From positions 515,471-579,470 of the forward strand of contig NZ_LFMW01000012.1 in NCBI RefSeq assembly GCF_001050345.1: DNA of 64,000 bases. Reading direction: 5' to 3'. This DNA is from Pseudomonas fildesensis. Its GTDB lineage: Bacteria > Pseudomonadota > Gammaproteobacteria > Pseudomonadales > Pseudomonadaceae. The notes below the pieces were generated by a model. It saw nothing but the letters and a program-made list of their open reading frames with translations. It had not been told where the DNA came from and did no database searches. A program made the translations under genes and the position numbers. Of this stretch, positions 44,975 to 53,248 are shown piece after piece (within the stretch, counting starts at the first letter, position 1; each line of letters opens with the position of its first letter).

Positions 44975-47161
44975 TCAGTCCTTGCGCATCGCCTTGGCCA
45001 GTGCCCGCGCAACCTGATCGGCGGAGTAAGGCTTGGCGAGGAATTCGAAACCTTCGTAGCCGTTGTCCGCCAGCTCTTCGCTGTAGCCTGAGGTCAGTAC
45101 CAGCGGCAGGTCCGCGCGGCGCTCGCGCAGCACCTTGGCCATCGCTACGCCGGTCATGCCGGGCATTACCACGTCCGAGAAAATCGCGTCAAACGCTCCG
45201 GCATCCGGGCCGGCGAGCGCCAGTGCCTGTTCGGCATCGGTGACCCAAGTGGTCTGGTACCCCAGGTCCTGCAGGATCTGGTTGGCGAAGCGGCCCACCT
45301 CCAGGTTGTCTTCCACTATCAGGATATGGCGCAGGGCCGCGTCCTGTATCGGGCCGGGCACCAGGGGTGAAGGCTCATGCGGGGTTACCTCGGGCTGCAC
45401 TTCGGGCAGGTACAGGGTAAAGACCGTGCCTTGGCCCAGTGTGCTGGTCACATCGACGTTACCGCCCGATTGCTTGGCAAAGCCGAACACCTGAGACAGG
45501 CCCAGGCCCGTGCCTTTGCCCACCTCTTTGGTGGTAAAGAACGGCTCGAAAATACGCTCGAATGTCTCGCCGGCAATGCCGCTGCCGGTGTCGGCCAGGG
45601 CAACCGTCACAAACGGCTGGCGCGACTCGGCGTGGCCCCGAATGCTCGGCAGGGCGGGCACGTTGTCGACGCGCAGGGTCAGCGTGCCGTTGCCGCTCAT
45701 GGCGTCGCGTGCGTTCATGGCGATGTTGATCAGCGCGGTTTCAAACTGGCTGGAATCAACACGCACATAGCAAGGCTGGCCAGGCAATTCGACCCGCACC
45801 TGAATGCGCGCACCGGTGACGCTTTCGAGCATCTCGCCGATGTTCATGACCCGCTGGCCCACGTCGAAGACTTCCGGGTTCAGCGGTTGGCGCCGGGCAA
45901 ATGCGAGCAGTTGGCTGGTCAGCTTGCTGGCACGCTCCACGGTATCGGAGACCGCGCTCATGTAGCGTTGCCGGCGCTCTTCGGACAAGCCTGGGCGGCG
46001 CAGAAAATCCACCGAGGAGCGAATAATAGTCAGCAGGTTGTTGAAGTCATGGGCCACGCCGCCGGTCAGTTGGCCGATGGCTTCGAGTTTTTGCGACTGG
46101 CGCAAAGCGGCTTCGGCCTGGGTCAGCAGCAGGGTACGTTCTTCTACCCGTTGCTCCAGGCTCGCATTCAGCTCGGTGTAGGCCGCCAGGCCCTCGCGCA
46201 CGGCGGCGTCGGCGCGAACCCGCTCTATATGCGCCCAGGAGCGCTCGGTGATCTCGCCCAACAGGGCCAGGTCATAGGGCGACCAGAAACGCGGCGCCTT
46301 GTCGTGGATTACCATCAAGGCGCTGAGCCGACCGTTTTTGATCAGCGGCATGCAAATTGTTGCCGTGACGCCGAGGGCCTGGAAGGTGGCGGACTCGTGG
46401 GCGGGCAACTCGTGCAGGTTGTTGCGGATCACCAGCGGTTCGCCGGCGCGCAGGCAACTGACGGCCTTTTCGCCAAACGCGGCCAGGCTGTAGCGGCCGA
46501 CGATGCTCGGCGAGCCCGGTGCGGTCCAGTTGTTGCGAATGGTAAAGCCGTCTTCATCGGCGTCCATATCGGCGTAGGCGCAATTGCTCGCCTGCAAGTG
46601 TTCCGCGAGTAACTGGGTGGTGCTGGTCATGATCGCTTCGGCGTCGGTGGCATTGGCCACGGCGTTGCCGATGGCATCCAGCGCGGCGAGGCGGCGGGCG
46701 AAGAATACCGTGGCGGTGGTTTCCGACACGGTGTCGAGCATTCCCACCACTGTGCCCTGGGGGTCGCGGATAGGGCTGTAGCAGAAAGTGAAATACGCCT
46801 GCTCCGGCTCGCTGCCGCGTTCGATCAGCAGGGGGAAGTTTTCGATGTAGGTGGCATGGCCCTGGAAGGCTGCGTCGGCAAAGGGCGCCACTTCAGGCCA
46901 CACCTCCTGCCACGTCTCGCTGAAGGGACGCCCCAGCGCATACGGTTTGTCCCCCAGGATCGGCACAAACGCATCGTTGTAGAGGGTAATCAGCTGGGGG
47001 CCCCAAACGATGGCCTGGGGAAAGCTCGACGCGAAACACAGCGCCACAGTGGTCTTCAACACGTCCGGCCACTGCTCCAGCGGGCCCAGAGGCGTGCTTG
47101 CCCAATCATGCTGACGAACCCGCTCAGCCATGTTGCTGCTGCTTTGCAGCCAATTCATCAT
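44975..47161 (-). CDS. Hybrid sensor histidine kinase (PAS-GAF-HisKA-HATPase-REC)
   Basis: The 728-aa protein has a PAS-like domain (residues 30-155), a GAF domain (about 165-325), a coiled coil, HisKA with the phosphoacceptor His in GGVAHDFNNLLT, an HATPase_c domain (MNARDAMSGNG, DTGSGI, GTGLGLSQVFGFAKQSGG) and a C-terminal receiver (ILIVEDNLEVGR, phosphorylatable Asp in IFSDVVMPGMTG). No membrane helix is seen, so it is cytosolic. Start at 47161 follows AAGGTG; upstream TTG at 47194 lacks a site. The output partner is unknown. Confidence 0.9.
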   Translation of the reverse strand: MMNWLQSSSNMAERVRQHDWASTPLGPLEQWPDVLKTTVALCFASSFPQAIVWGPQLITLYNDAFVPILGDKPYALGRPFSETWQEVWPEVAPFADAAFQGHATYIENFPLLIERGSEPEQAYFTFCYSPIRDPQGTVVGMLDTVSETTATVFFARRLAALDAIGNAVANATDAEAIMTSTTQLLAEHLQASNCAYADMDADEDGFTIRNNWTAPGSPSIVGRYSLAAFGEKAVSCLRAGEPLVIRNNLHELPAHESATFQALGVTATICMPLIKNGRLSALMVIHDKAPRFWSPYDLALLGEITERSWAHIERVRADAAVREGLAAYTELNASLEQRVEERTLLLTQAEAALRQSQKLEAIGQLTGGVAHDFNNLLTIIRSSVDFLRRPGLSEERRQRYMSAVSDTVERASKLTSQLLAFARRQPLNPEVFDVGQRVMNIGEMLESVTGARIQVRVELPGQPCYVRVDSSQFETALINIAMNARDAMSGNGTLTLRVDNVPALPSIRGHAESRQPFVTVALADTGSGIAGETFERIFEPFFTTKEVGKGTGLGLSQVFGFAKQSGGNVDVTSTLGQGTVFTLYLPEVQPEVTPHEPSPLVPGPIQDAALRHILIVEDNLEVGRFANQILQDLGYQTTWVTDAEQALALAGPDAGAFDAIFSDVVMPGMTGVAMAKVLRERRADLPLVLTSGYSEELADNGYEGFEFLAKPYSADQVARALAKAMRKD

Positions 47162-47310
47162 TGGGTGAACACCTTGTTTTGCCAGAGTCTTCAAGCGGCC
47201 CCGGAGTATCGGGTGCCAAAGCTACTGACCCGCTTGGACGCTGCCAGTTCAGCGCTATTTTCGCTTAGATGGCACGTTGATAATCTATCCGTTTGAATAG
47301 TTAAAACCTA

Positions 47311-47336
47311 CAAGGTTTGGGCGATTGCCCAAACCC
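47311..47336 (-). terminator. Probable terminator of the CAP-domain gene
   Basis: GGTTTGGGC and GCCCAAACC form a perfect 9-bp stem with a GATT loop, directly after the stop codon. On the minus strand it is followed by TTGTAGGTTTTAA, an imperfect T-rich tail. Confidence 0.6.
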
Positions 47337-48187
47337 TACTGCGTGCCCAACATACCGGTCCAGTAAATCCCCGCATCGCTCTTCGGGTCCATGGCATAGG
47401 CCGCGCCCAATTCACGAAATTGCGGGTTCATCAAGTTGGCGCAATGGCCGGGGCTGGCGAGCCAGCCGTCCACTACCTTGCGCGGGGTATCGAGGCCGGC
47501 GGCGATGTTTTCGCCGATGTTCTTCGCGATATACCCGGCCAGTTCGGCGCGGTCGCCGGGGGTGCGGCCGTCATGGTCCAGGTGGTCGAAGAAGTTGCCG
47601 TTGGCCATGCTTCGCGAGTGGCTGTTGGCGGCGCTGGCCAGGGTGTCGTTCCACGACAACGGGGTGGTGGCGGCGAAGTCCTGTTTGCCGCACTGGCGTG
47701 ATTTTTCACGGGCGGCGTTGATCAGGTTGAGCAGTTGCTTGCCCTCGGTCTGCCAATCCCCCAGGCCACTGGACAGCAGCGGGCGCGCAAGCACGATGCG
47801 CCAGTCCTGCCCGCTGTTGCTCACGCCGATATCGACAAATTGTGGGTCCAGCACCACCCGGCAGAAGCTTTCGCGCACGGCCTTCATGGCCGCCTGGGCA
47901 TCCTTGGGGCCGGACAGGCTGATGGCCTGCACATTCACCATCGGGTACGCCGCCCGCGCCAATGCCTGCTGCAAGTCGCCAACATTGTTGGCCGGCAGCA
48001 CCAGCCGCGTATCGCTGGCCAGCGGTGGCAGTTCCTGGGAACCCTGGTCACCGCAGCGTTGCACCTGGCTGCGGTACTCGTTGATCTGTTGTACCAACTG
48101 ACTTTCTTCATTCGCCATCGCGCTGGCGCAGAACGCCAGACTGGCGGCCAGCGTCGTAAGACCCATCATCAATGACAGAACGCGCAT
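47336..48187 (-). CDS. CAP/SCP-domain secreted protein
   Basis: The 283-aa precursor has a signal peptide (ending FCASAMA) and a C-terminal CAP (cysteine-rich secretory, SCP-like) domain from about residue 145. The CAP cavity residues appear as NSHSRSMA, FFDHLDHDGRTPGDRAELAG, IGENIAAG and GWLASPGHCANLMNP. Bacterial CAP proteins are periplasmic or secreted and of mostly unknown function. The N-terminal 120 residues have no family I can name. AAGGG precedes the ATG. Confidence 0.85.
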   Translation of the reverse strand: MRVLSLMMGLTTLAASLAFCASAMANEESQLVQQINEYRSQVQRCGDQGSQELPPLASDTRLVLPANNVGDLQQALARAAYPMVNVQAISLSGPKDAQAAMKAVRESFCRVVLDPQFVDIGVSNSGQDWRIVLARPLLSSGLGDWQTEGKQLLNLINAAREKSRQCGKQDFAATTPLSWNDTLASAANSHSRSMANGNFFDHLDHDGRTPGDRAELAGYIAKNIGENIAAGLDTPRKVVDGWLASPGHCANLMNPQFRELGAAYAMDPKSDAGIYWTGMLGTQ

Positions 48188-48268
48188 GGACGTTACCCTT
48201 GAGCTTGAAAGTGCCCATGATGCGCGATGTAACCCGGTCTGGCGCAACGCCTTTTTTGTTTTTTTGCC

Positions 48269-49483
48269 TCAGCGGGTGTTCTGCGGGTGGTTCCCGGCGT
48301 TGTTGCGCCCCCAGGCCAACGTGCCTGCGAGCAGGATCAACGCCAATGCCACGGCGAAGGTTGCGTGCAGGCCATTAGCCACAGATTGCGCGGCGGCGTG
48401 GGTCACATCGGGAGTCGCCCACGCGAACACGGCACCGAGTGCCGAGGCGCCACCAATCAGGCCGAGATTGCGAGACAGGTTCAACAAGCCCGAGATCGTC
48501 CCTCGGCGTGCCGCCTCGACATCGCTCATCACGGCGGTGTTGTTGGCGGCCTGGAACAGGCTGTAGCCCGCCGTCAGCGTGACCAGTGAACCCAGGTAGG
48601 CCACCAGCCCGAAGGCCAGTGCCAGCGACACGGCGCCGATGGCCATGATGCCCAGCCCGGCAAGCGTCATGCGGTGGCTGCCCAGGCGGTCGGTCAGGCG
48701 GCCCGCGGGGACCCCGGTTGCCGCCGCTACACATGGACCGACGGCCATGGCCAGGCCCATCCATGCAGGCGTGAGCCCCAACCCGTGAGACAAGTAGAAC
48801 GGCCCGACCACAAAAGTCGCCATGATCACCGCAGACACCAGCGTGCTCATGGCCAGGCCGGCGCGCAGGGCAGGGTCGTTCAATGACGATCGGAAGGTCG
48901 CGCCCGTGGGCAACGGAGGCTGTTGACGATCCACCGGCAAGTAGCGCCAGGCGAGGGCGGCCGCGAGCAATCCCAGCGGCATACCCACCAGAAACAGCGC
49001 CCGCCAGCCCCATAGACTGAGCAGCAGTCCTCCAACGCTGGGCCCCATGGCCGTGCCCACCGCCGACATTGTGCCGAGCAAGCCCATCACGCGCCCGGTG
49101 CGCTCGCGGGTCACCGTGTCGCCCACCATTGCCAGGGTCATCGCCATCATGATTGCCGCGCCCAGGCCTTGCAGGCCGCGTGCTGCAACCAGCCACGCCA
49201 GGGAGGGCGCAACACCACACAGTCCACACGCCAACGCGAACAGCAATAATCCCCCGAGCAGCAGCCGGCGGCGCCCTAGGCGATCCCCCAGGCGCCCGGC
49301 GCTGACAATCACCGCCGTAATCGCCAGCAGATAGGCGAGCACCACCCACTGCACCGCCTGAAACGAGGCATCGAAGACCTGCGCAAGGCTCGGTAAGCCC
49401 ACATTGGCGATACTGGTGCCGAGGGATGCGAGCAACATGCACAGCGACAGGCTGACGAGTGCACCGCGTGAAGTGGTTTGCAT
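48269..49483 (-). CDS. MFS efflux transporter
   Basis: The 404-aa protein has 12 predicted helices and the MFS motif A GRLGDRLGRRRLLLGG after helix 2 and motif C-like GTAMGPSVGGLLLSLWGWR, which marks drug:proton antiporters. The gene is divergent from a LysR-type regulator 113 bases away, which likely controls it. AAAGGAAT lies before the ATG at 49483. The substrate cannot be told. Confidence 0.85.
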   Translation of the reverse strand: MQTTSRGALVSLSLCMLLASLGTSIANVGLPSLAQVFDASFQAVQWVVLAYLLAITAVIVSAGRLGDRLGRRRLLLGGLLLFALACGLCGVAPSLAWLVAARGLQGLGAAIMMAMTLAMVGDTVTRERTGRVMGLLGTMSAVGTAMGPSVGGLLLSLWGWRALFLVGMPLGLLAAALAWRYLPVDRQQPPLPTGATFRSSLNDPALRAGLAMSTLVSAVIMATFVVGPFYLSHGLGLTPAWMGLAMAVGPCVAAATGVPAGRLTDRLGSHRMTLAGLGIMAIGAVSLALAFGLVAYLGSLVTLTAGYSLFQAANNTAVMSDVEAARRGTISGLLNLSRNLGLIGGASALGAVFAWATPDVTHAAAQSVANGLHATFAVALALILLAGTLAWGRNNAGNHPQNTR

Positions 49484-49596
49484 GGGAGATTCCTTTAATG
49501 AACGCAACTGTCGCAAATCTACGGCGTCGCCTAACATGGCGGAAGGCGCATGGATTGCACTGAATACTTGCGCTAAACGCCTTATAAGGAGCGCTG
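49484..49596. promoter_or_regulatory. Divergent MFS/LysR control region
   Basis: This 113-base gap holds the starts of both genes. LysR proteins normally bind a T-N11-A motif in such gaps; several loose matches exist and I cannot select one. Confidence 0.35.
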
Positions 49597-50478
49597 ATGC
49601 CGGATCTCAACTTGCTGATCACCCTCGACGTGCTGCTCAGCGAAGGCAGCGTCGCCCGCGCCGCCAAACGCCTGGGTTTGAGCCCTTCGGCGATGAGCCG
49701 GGCTTTGGCGCGCTTGCGTGAAACCACCGGTGACCCGTTGCTGGTGCGCGCCGGTCGCGGCCTGGTGCCAACGCCACGCGCGCTGGAACTGCGCGAACAG
49801 GTCGGCCAACTGGTGCAGGACGCCCAGGCGGTGCTGCGTCCTGTGCAATCTTTGGCGATGGGCGAGGTGGTGCGTACTTTCACCCTGCGCACCAGCGAAG
49901 AGTTTGTTGAAAGCGTCGGCCCGGCGTTGCTGGCACGCATCGCCCAAGAGGCTCCCGACGTGCGCCTGCGCTTCGTCAACAAGACTGACAAAGACAATGC
50001 GCTGCTGCGTGAAGGCAGCGTCGACCTGGAAACCGGTGTGGTCGACGCCACTGCCAGCCCCGAAGTGCTGACCCAGGCGCTGTTTCGTGATCGCCTGATC
50101 GGCGTCGTGCGCAGCGGCCATCCCCTCAGCCAGGGCGACGTCAGTGCAGAGCGGTTTGCCGAAGGCCAGCACGTCTACGTGTCTCGCCGCGGCCAGGCGC
50201 GTGGCCAGATTGACGATGCTCTCGAAGCCCAGGGCTTGACGCGAACAATCACAACCATCGTTGCCGGCTTCTCCACGGCCATCGCCTTGGCTCGCGACAC
50301 GGACCTGATTGCCGCTGTGCCCGAACGCTATGCCACCAATCGACGCGACCTGTTCTGCTTTGCGCTCCCGTTGGCGTTACCGGCCTTCACCGTGGCCATG
50401 CTCTGGCACCCGCGCCTGGACGCCGACCTCGCCCATCGCTGGTTGCGCGGGTGTTTGCGCGAGGTGTGCGGGCAATGA
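49597..50478 (+). CDS. LysR-family transcriptional regulator
   Basis: The 293-aa protein has the LysR winged helix at residues 1-60 (SVARAAKRLGLSPSAMSRALARLRE) and a substrate-binding type 2 domain from about residue 90. It is divergent from the MFS gene, the usual arrangement for a regulator and its target. AAGGAG lies 7 bases before the ATG. Confidence 0.9.
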   Translation: MPDLNLLITLDVLLSEGSVARAAKRLGLSPSAMSRALARLRETTGDPLLVRAGRGLVPTPRALELREQVGQLVQDAQAVLRPVQSLAMGEVVRTFTLRTSEEFVESVGPALLARIAQEAPDVRLRFVNKTDKDNALLREGSVDLETGVVDATASPEVLTQALFRDRLIGVVRSGHPLSQGDVSAERFAEGQHVYVSRRGQARGQIDDALEAQGLTRTITTIVAGFSTAIALARDTDLIAAVPERYATNRRDLFCFALPLALPAFTVAMLWHPRLDADLAHRWLRGCLREVCGQ

Positions 50479-50534
50479 CCGGCCGGCAGCAGGTACAATC
50501 GCCGCTGCCTTGACGTGAAACCCCAGGAATTTGC

Positions 50535-51215
50535 ATGTTCAGCCTTACCCGCTACACCACACCGTGCCCCGAGCCGATCAACAGCCAGATCCTGCAGATG
50601 GTGGTGGATAACCTCACCGACATCAGCAGCGTCGCGCTGGCGCCGAGCAACCTGCTCTACAACATCTACCAGTACGCGATTGGCTTTGAGGTGCACCTGT
50701 ACCTTGAGGCGCTGAGCGGAGCGAAAGGGATTGCGGTCGAACTGATCGTCGCCACGGATGCGCAGGACCCGGAAAAGGTCATCGGTTTTTTGCTGTACCT
50801 GCCAGTGAAGGACGACCCCGAGGCATGCGGGGTGGCGTTCATGGCGGTGCAGGCCGCTTGCAGGCGCCAGGGTGTGGCGCGGAGCATGATGCAGGACATG
50901 CTGGCGCGTTATCCCCACGCCGAATTGGCGTGTGCGGTAGAAAAGGTGCCTGCATTTGAAGCCATGGGCTTGCAGGTACGCGGCGCGCGGGGCACCCAGG
51001 TGCTGATGAACACCCGGGACTACGGCACCGATGGCTTGATGGGCGTGCTGGATGTGGCGTCGATCTACAGCTCACTGGAGGTGCGGCAGATCCATACCTA
51101 CCTGCTGCAAAAGCATGGCAAGCGCGCGATGGTGGATGCGGAGAAGCAGCGTGATCGGCATCTGGATCAATTGACGCGCAAGGTGCGGCTCTTCGTGAAC
51201 GAGCGCCTGGGCTGA
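50535..51215 (+). CDS. GNAT-family N-acetyltransferase
   Basis: The 226-aa protein has a GNAT core with a likely acetyl-CoA loop CRRQGVARSMMQDML near residues 111-125, following the beta strand GVAFMAVQ. The C-terminal 60 residues are an extra helical, charged extension (LLQKHGKRAMVDAEKQRDRH). The acceptor is unknown. It starts 56 bases after the LysR gene on the same strand. Confidence 0.75.
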   Translation: MFSLTRYTTPCPEPINSQILQMVVDNLTDISSVALAPSNLLYNIYQYAIGFEVHLYLEALSGAKGIAVELIVATDAQDPEKVIGFLLYLPVKDDPEACGVAFMAVQAACRRQGVARSMMQDMLARYPHAELACAVEKVPAFEAMGLQVRGARGTQVLMNTRDYGTDGLMGVLDVASIYSSLEVRQIHTYLLQKHGKRAMVDAEKQRDRHLDQLTRKVRLFVNERLG

Positions 51216-51266
51216 ATAACAACGTCCCGTGGGGCAATACCGTTCAGTTAAGTTCAGCACTGCACC

Positions 51267-51376
51267 CTGTGGCGAAGGAGCTTGTCGGATTGCCGCACCG
51301 TCCCGTTGGACTGCCTAGCAGTCCCATCTTTGGGGCCGCTTCGCGGCCCAACGGGAGCAAGCGCCCTCGCCACAGG
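51267..51376. repeat. REPIN, family A, diverged copy
   Basis: CCTGTGGCGAAGGAGCTTGT on the left is inverted as GCAAGCGCCCTCGCCACAGG on the right. Inside are smaller hairpins, including CCGCTTCGCGG. It lies between convergent GNAT and TetR genes. Confidence 0.8.
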
Positions 51377-51442
51377 TACGGTGTTTGCTCTTAGAGGGTG
51401 TTTACCCATGGATGCGATGGCAACGGTATTACCCGCGCCCGA

Positions 51443-52054
51443 TCAACCCGCGGTGCACACCCCGCGATTGACCATCGCCAGAATGGTCGCCAACAGTTCC
51501 TGCTGCGCCTCTTCACGGCTTATCTCGCCGCTGGCCGCTGCGTGGGACAGCGCTTCCGCCGCTCCCGACATCGCCCGCAGCCCCGCCTGGGAAACCCGAC
51601 CACCGGGCGCAAACGGCGCCAGCGCGTCGCGGCACTTGTCGAGGAAGATCGCTTCGTACTTGCGCTTGAGGATTTCCAGTTCCGGCGAACTGCTCAGTGC
51701 CGCTATCACCCCCGGAATTTCGCGCCCCTGCAACAGCACGCAATCGACGTAGGCCGAGGCGATCACCCAAGCCCGATCCTCCAGTGTCGCGCTGCTGGCC
51801 TCAATGGCATCGGCAAACACTTGGTTCTGGCGCGCGTCAAAATCCTCGTACAGCGCGGTCAACAACCCCGAACGCGTGACGAAATGGTCGTACACCACCG
51901 GCTTGGTGACGCCCGCGAGTTCCGCCAGACGCCCCAGGGTCAGGGCGTCGGTGCCTTCCTCACGCACCAGTTGCCAGGCAACGTCGAGCAATTGGCGCAG
52001 GCGATCCTCGCGGGCCAGGCGCCGACGAGGGGGAGGGGATTGACTGCTTGACAT
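51443..52054 (-). CDS. TetR-family repressor
   Basis: The 203-aa protein has an N-terminal TetR helix-turn-helix (residues 14-60, DALTLGRLAELAGVTKPVVYDHF) and a helical ligand domain. It is divergent from an NAD(P)H oxidoreductase gene with a 69-base gap carrying tandem dyads, so it likely represses that gene and itself. The ATG at 52054 is supported by the position of the operator directly upstream. Confidence 0.88.
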   Translation of the reverse strand: MSSSQSPPPRRRLAREDRLRQLLDVAWQLVREEGTDALTLGRLAELAGVTKPVVYDHFVTRSGLLTALYEDFDARQNQVFADAIEASSATLEDRAWVIASAYVDCVLLQGREIPGVIAALSSSPELEILKRKYEAIFLDKCRDALAPFAPGGRVSQAGLRAMSGAAEALSHAAASGEISREEAQQELLATILAMVNRGVCTAG

Positions 52055-52062
52055 GCTTATAT

Positions 52063-52090
52063 ACCAAAAGTAACTTACCAAAGGTAACTT
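52063..52090. promoter_or_regulatory. Tandem 14-bp operator repeats between tetR-type and oxidoreductase genes
   Basis: ACCAAAAGTAACTT (52063-52076) is repeated immediately as ACCAAAGGTAACTT (52077-52090). The second contains the perfect dyad TTACC-AAA-GGTAA, the first a near match. Spacing and placement suit two TetR dimers controlling both divergent genes. Confidence 0.65.
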
Positions 52091-52123
52091 AAGCCCAGCG
52101 TAAACCGAAAAGGAGTCAATGTC

Positions 52124-52723
52124 ATGCACGCCTTGATCGTTGTTGCACACCACGACCGGCAATCGCTCACCCACAGCCTGGCTGCGCAAGTCGCCGCCGG
52201 ATTGTCTGCGGCCGGCCATACCCATGAGATCGCCGACCTGGCCGCCGAAGGGTTCGACCCGCGTTACTCGACCGCCGACCACCTGGTGCACCGCACCCGT
52301 GCCACGCCACCGGCCGACGTGCTCGCCGAGCAGGCGCGCATCGACCGCGCCGACGCACTGGTCATCGTGTTTCCCATCTACTGGTGGTCAATGCCGGCCT
52401 TGCTCAAGGGCTGGGTCGACCGCGTATTCATCAACGGCTGGGCGATTGATTACGGCCCCGACACCCCCGTGGTGAAAAAGCTGCGGCACTTGCAGGTGCA
52501 CCTGCTGGCCGTTGGCGCAGCGGATGAAGGCGCTTTCGATCGCCACGGCTACGCCAACGCCATGCGCACGCAGATCGACTACGGAATTTTTGATTACTGT
52601 GGGGCAAAGGTGGTGACGTCAGCGTTGCTGCTGGAGTCGGAAAGCGGTGGCGCGCAGGCGCATTTGCAAAAGGCCAGAGGCGTGGGGCAGGGCCTGTTTC
52701 AGGGCGAGACGGTGGCCGGGTAA
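52124..52723 (+). CDS. NAD(P)H oxidoreductase, flavodoxin fold
   Basis: The 199-aa protein resembles NQO1/MdaB/KefF-type flavoenzymes: IVVAHHDRQSLTHSLA at the FMN phosphate loop, VIVFPIYWWSMPALLKGWVDRVF around residue 90, and a later VGAADE segment. It would reduce quinones or other electrophiles with NAD(P)H. It is divergent from a TetR gene, suggesting induction by a toxic compound. Confidence 0.87.
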   Translation: MHALIVVAHHDRQSLTHSLAAQVAAGLSAAGHTHEIADLAAEGFDPRYSTADHLVHRTRATPPADVLAEQARIDRADALVIVFPIYWWSMPALLKGWVDRVFINGWAIDYGPDTPVVKKLRHLQVHLLAVGAADEGAFDRHGYANAMRTQIDYGIFDYCGAKVVTSALLLESESGGAQAHLQKARGVGQGLFQGETVAG

Positions 52724-52724
52724 T

Positions 52725-53114
52725 TCAGCCTTCGCGAAACAGGTCGTGGGCATCCAGCAAGCGGTAGGCAATTTCCGGACGTTTCTCCAACCCTCGACGA
52801 ATCGCCGCCGGAATCGACTGTCGGGTCTTGCGACACAGGCCCGGCAGTTCGTCGATTACGATCTGAATCCCGCGCATGCTCTTGACCTCCGTATGGCCCG
52901 GCGCGACATGCACGCGGATGCCCAATTGCTGGTACATCAGCTGTTGCATGCGCTCCAGGTCCTGGAGGTTCTTTAAGTCTTCCAGGCGCTCGATCAGGCG
53001 CTTTTCTTCCTGGCGAGTAAGGTTGAGGATGCGCGCGTCGGCGCCAGGGGCTTGCAGCAGTTGTTCGCGATCGCAGACACAGGCGCCGGGTGGGCAGGGT
53101 TGGCGAATGGTCAT
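52725..53114 (-). CDS. Conserved protein of unknown function with N-terminal cysteine cluster
   Basis: The 129-aa protein starts MTIRQPCPPGACVCDREQLL, with three Cys in eight residues, and continues as a mostly helical, charged domain with no signal peptide. I do not recognise the family. The Cys cluster could bind a metal. GGGAGC lies before the ATG. Its stop is one base from that of the convergent oxidoreductase gene. Confidence 0.6.
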   Translation of the reverse strand: MTIRQPCPPGACVCDREQLLQAPGADARILNLTRQEEKRLIERLEDLKNLQDLERMQQLMYQQLGIRVHVAPGHTEVKSMRGIQIVIDELPGLCRKTRQSIPAAIRRGLEKRPEIAYRLLDAHDLFREG

Positions 53115-53137
53115 GAACGCTCCCGGCGAATTGGAGC

Positions 53138-53237
53138 TGTATGAGCAAGCTTGCTTGCGAAAAACGCCAGGGCACCGCGTTCATTCAGAATGAGCGCGTT
53201 ATCGTTAACGACCTTCGCGAGCAAGCTCGCTCCTACA
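53138..53237. repeat. REPIN, family C (TGTA(G/T)GAGC type)
   Basis: It is exactly 100 bp, from TGTATGAGCAAGCTTGCTTG to CGAGCAAGCTCGCTCCTACA, and shares arms, length and much of the centre with the copy inside opmB. It lies between aroA and the Cys-cluster gene. Confidence 0.92.
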
Positions 53238-53248
53238 GTAGGGTTGTG

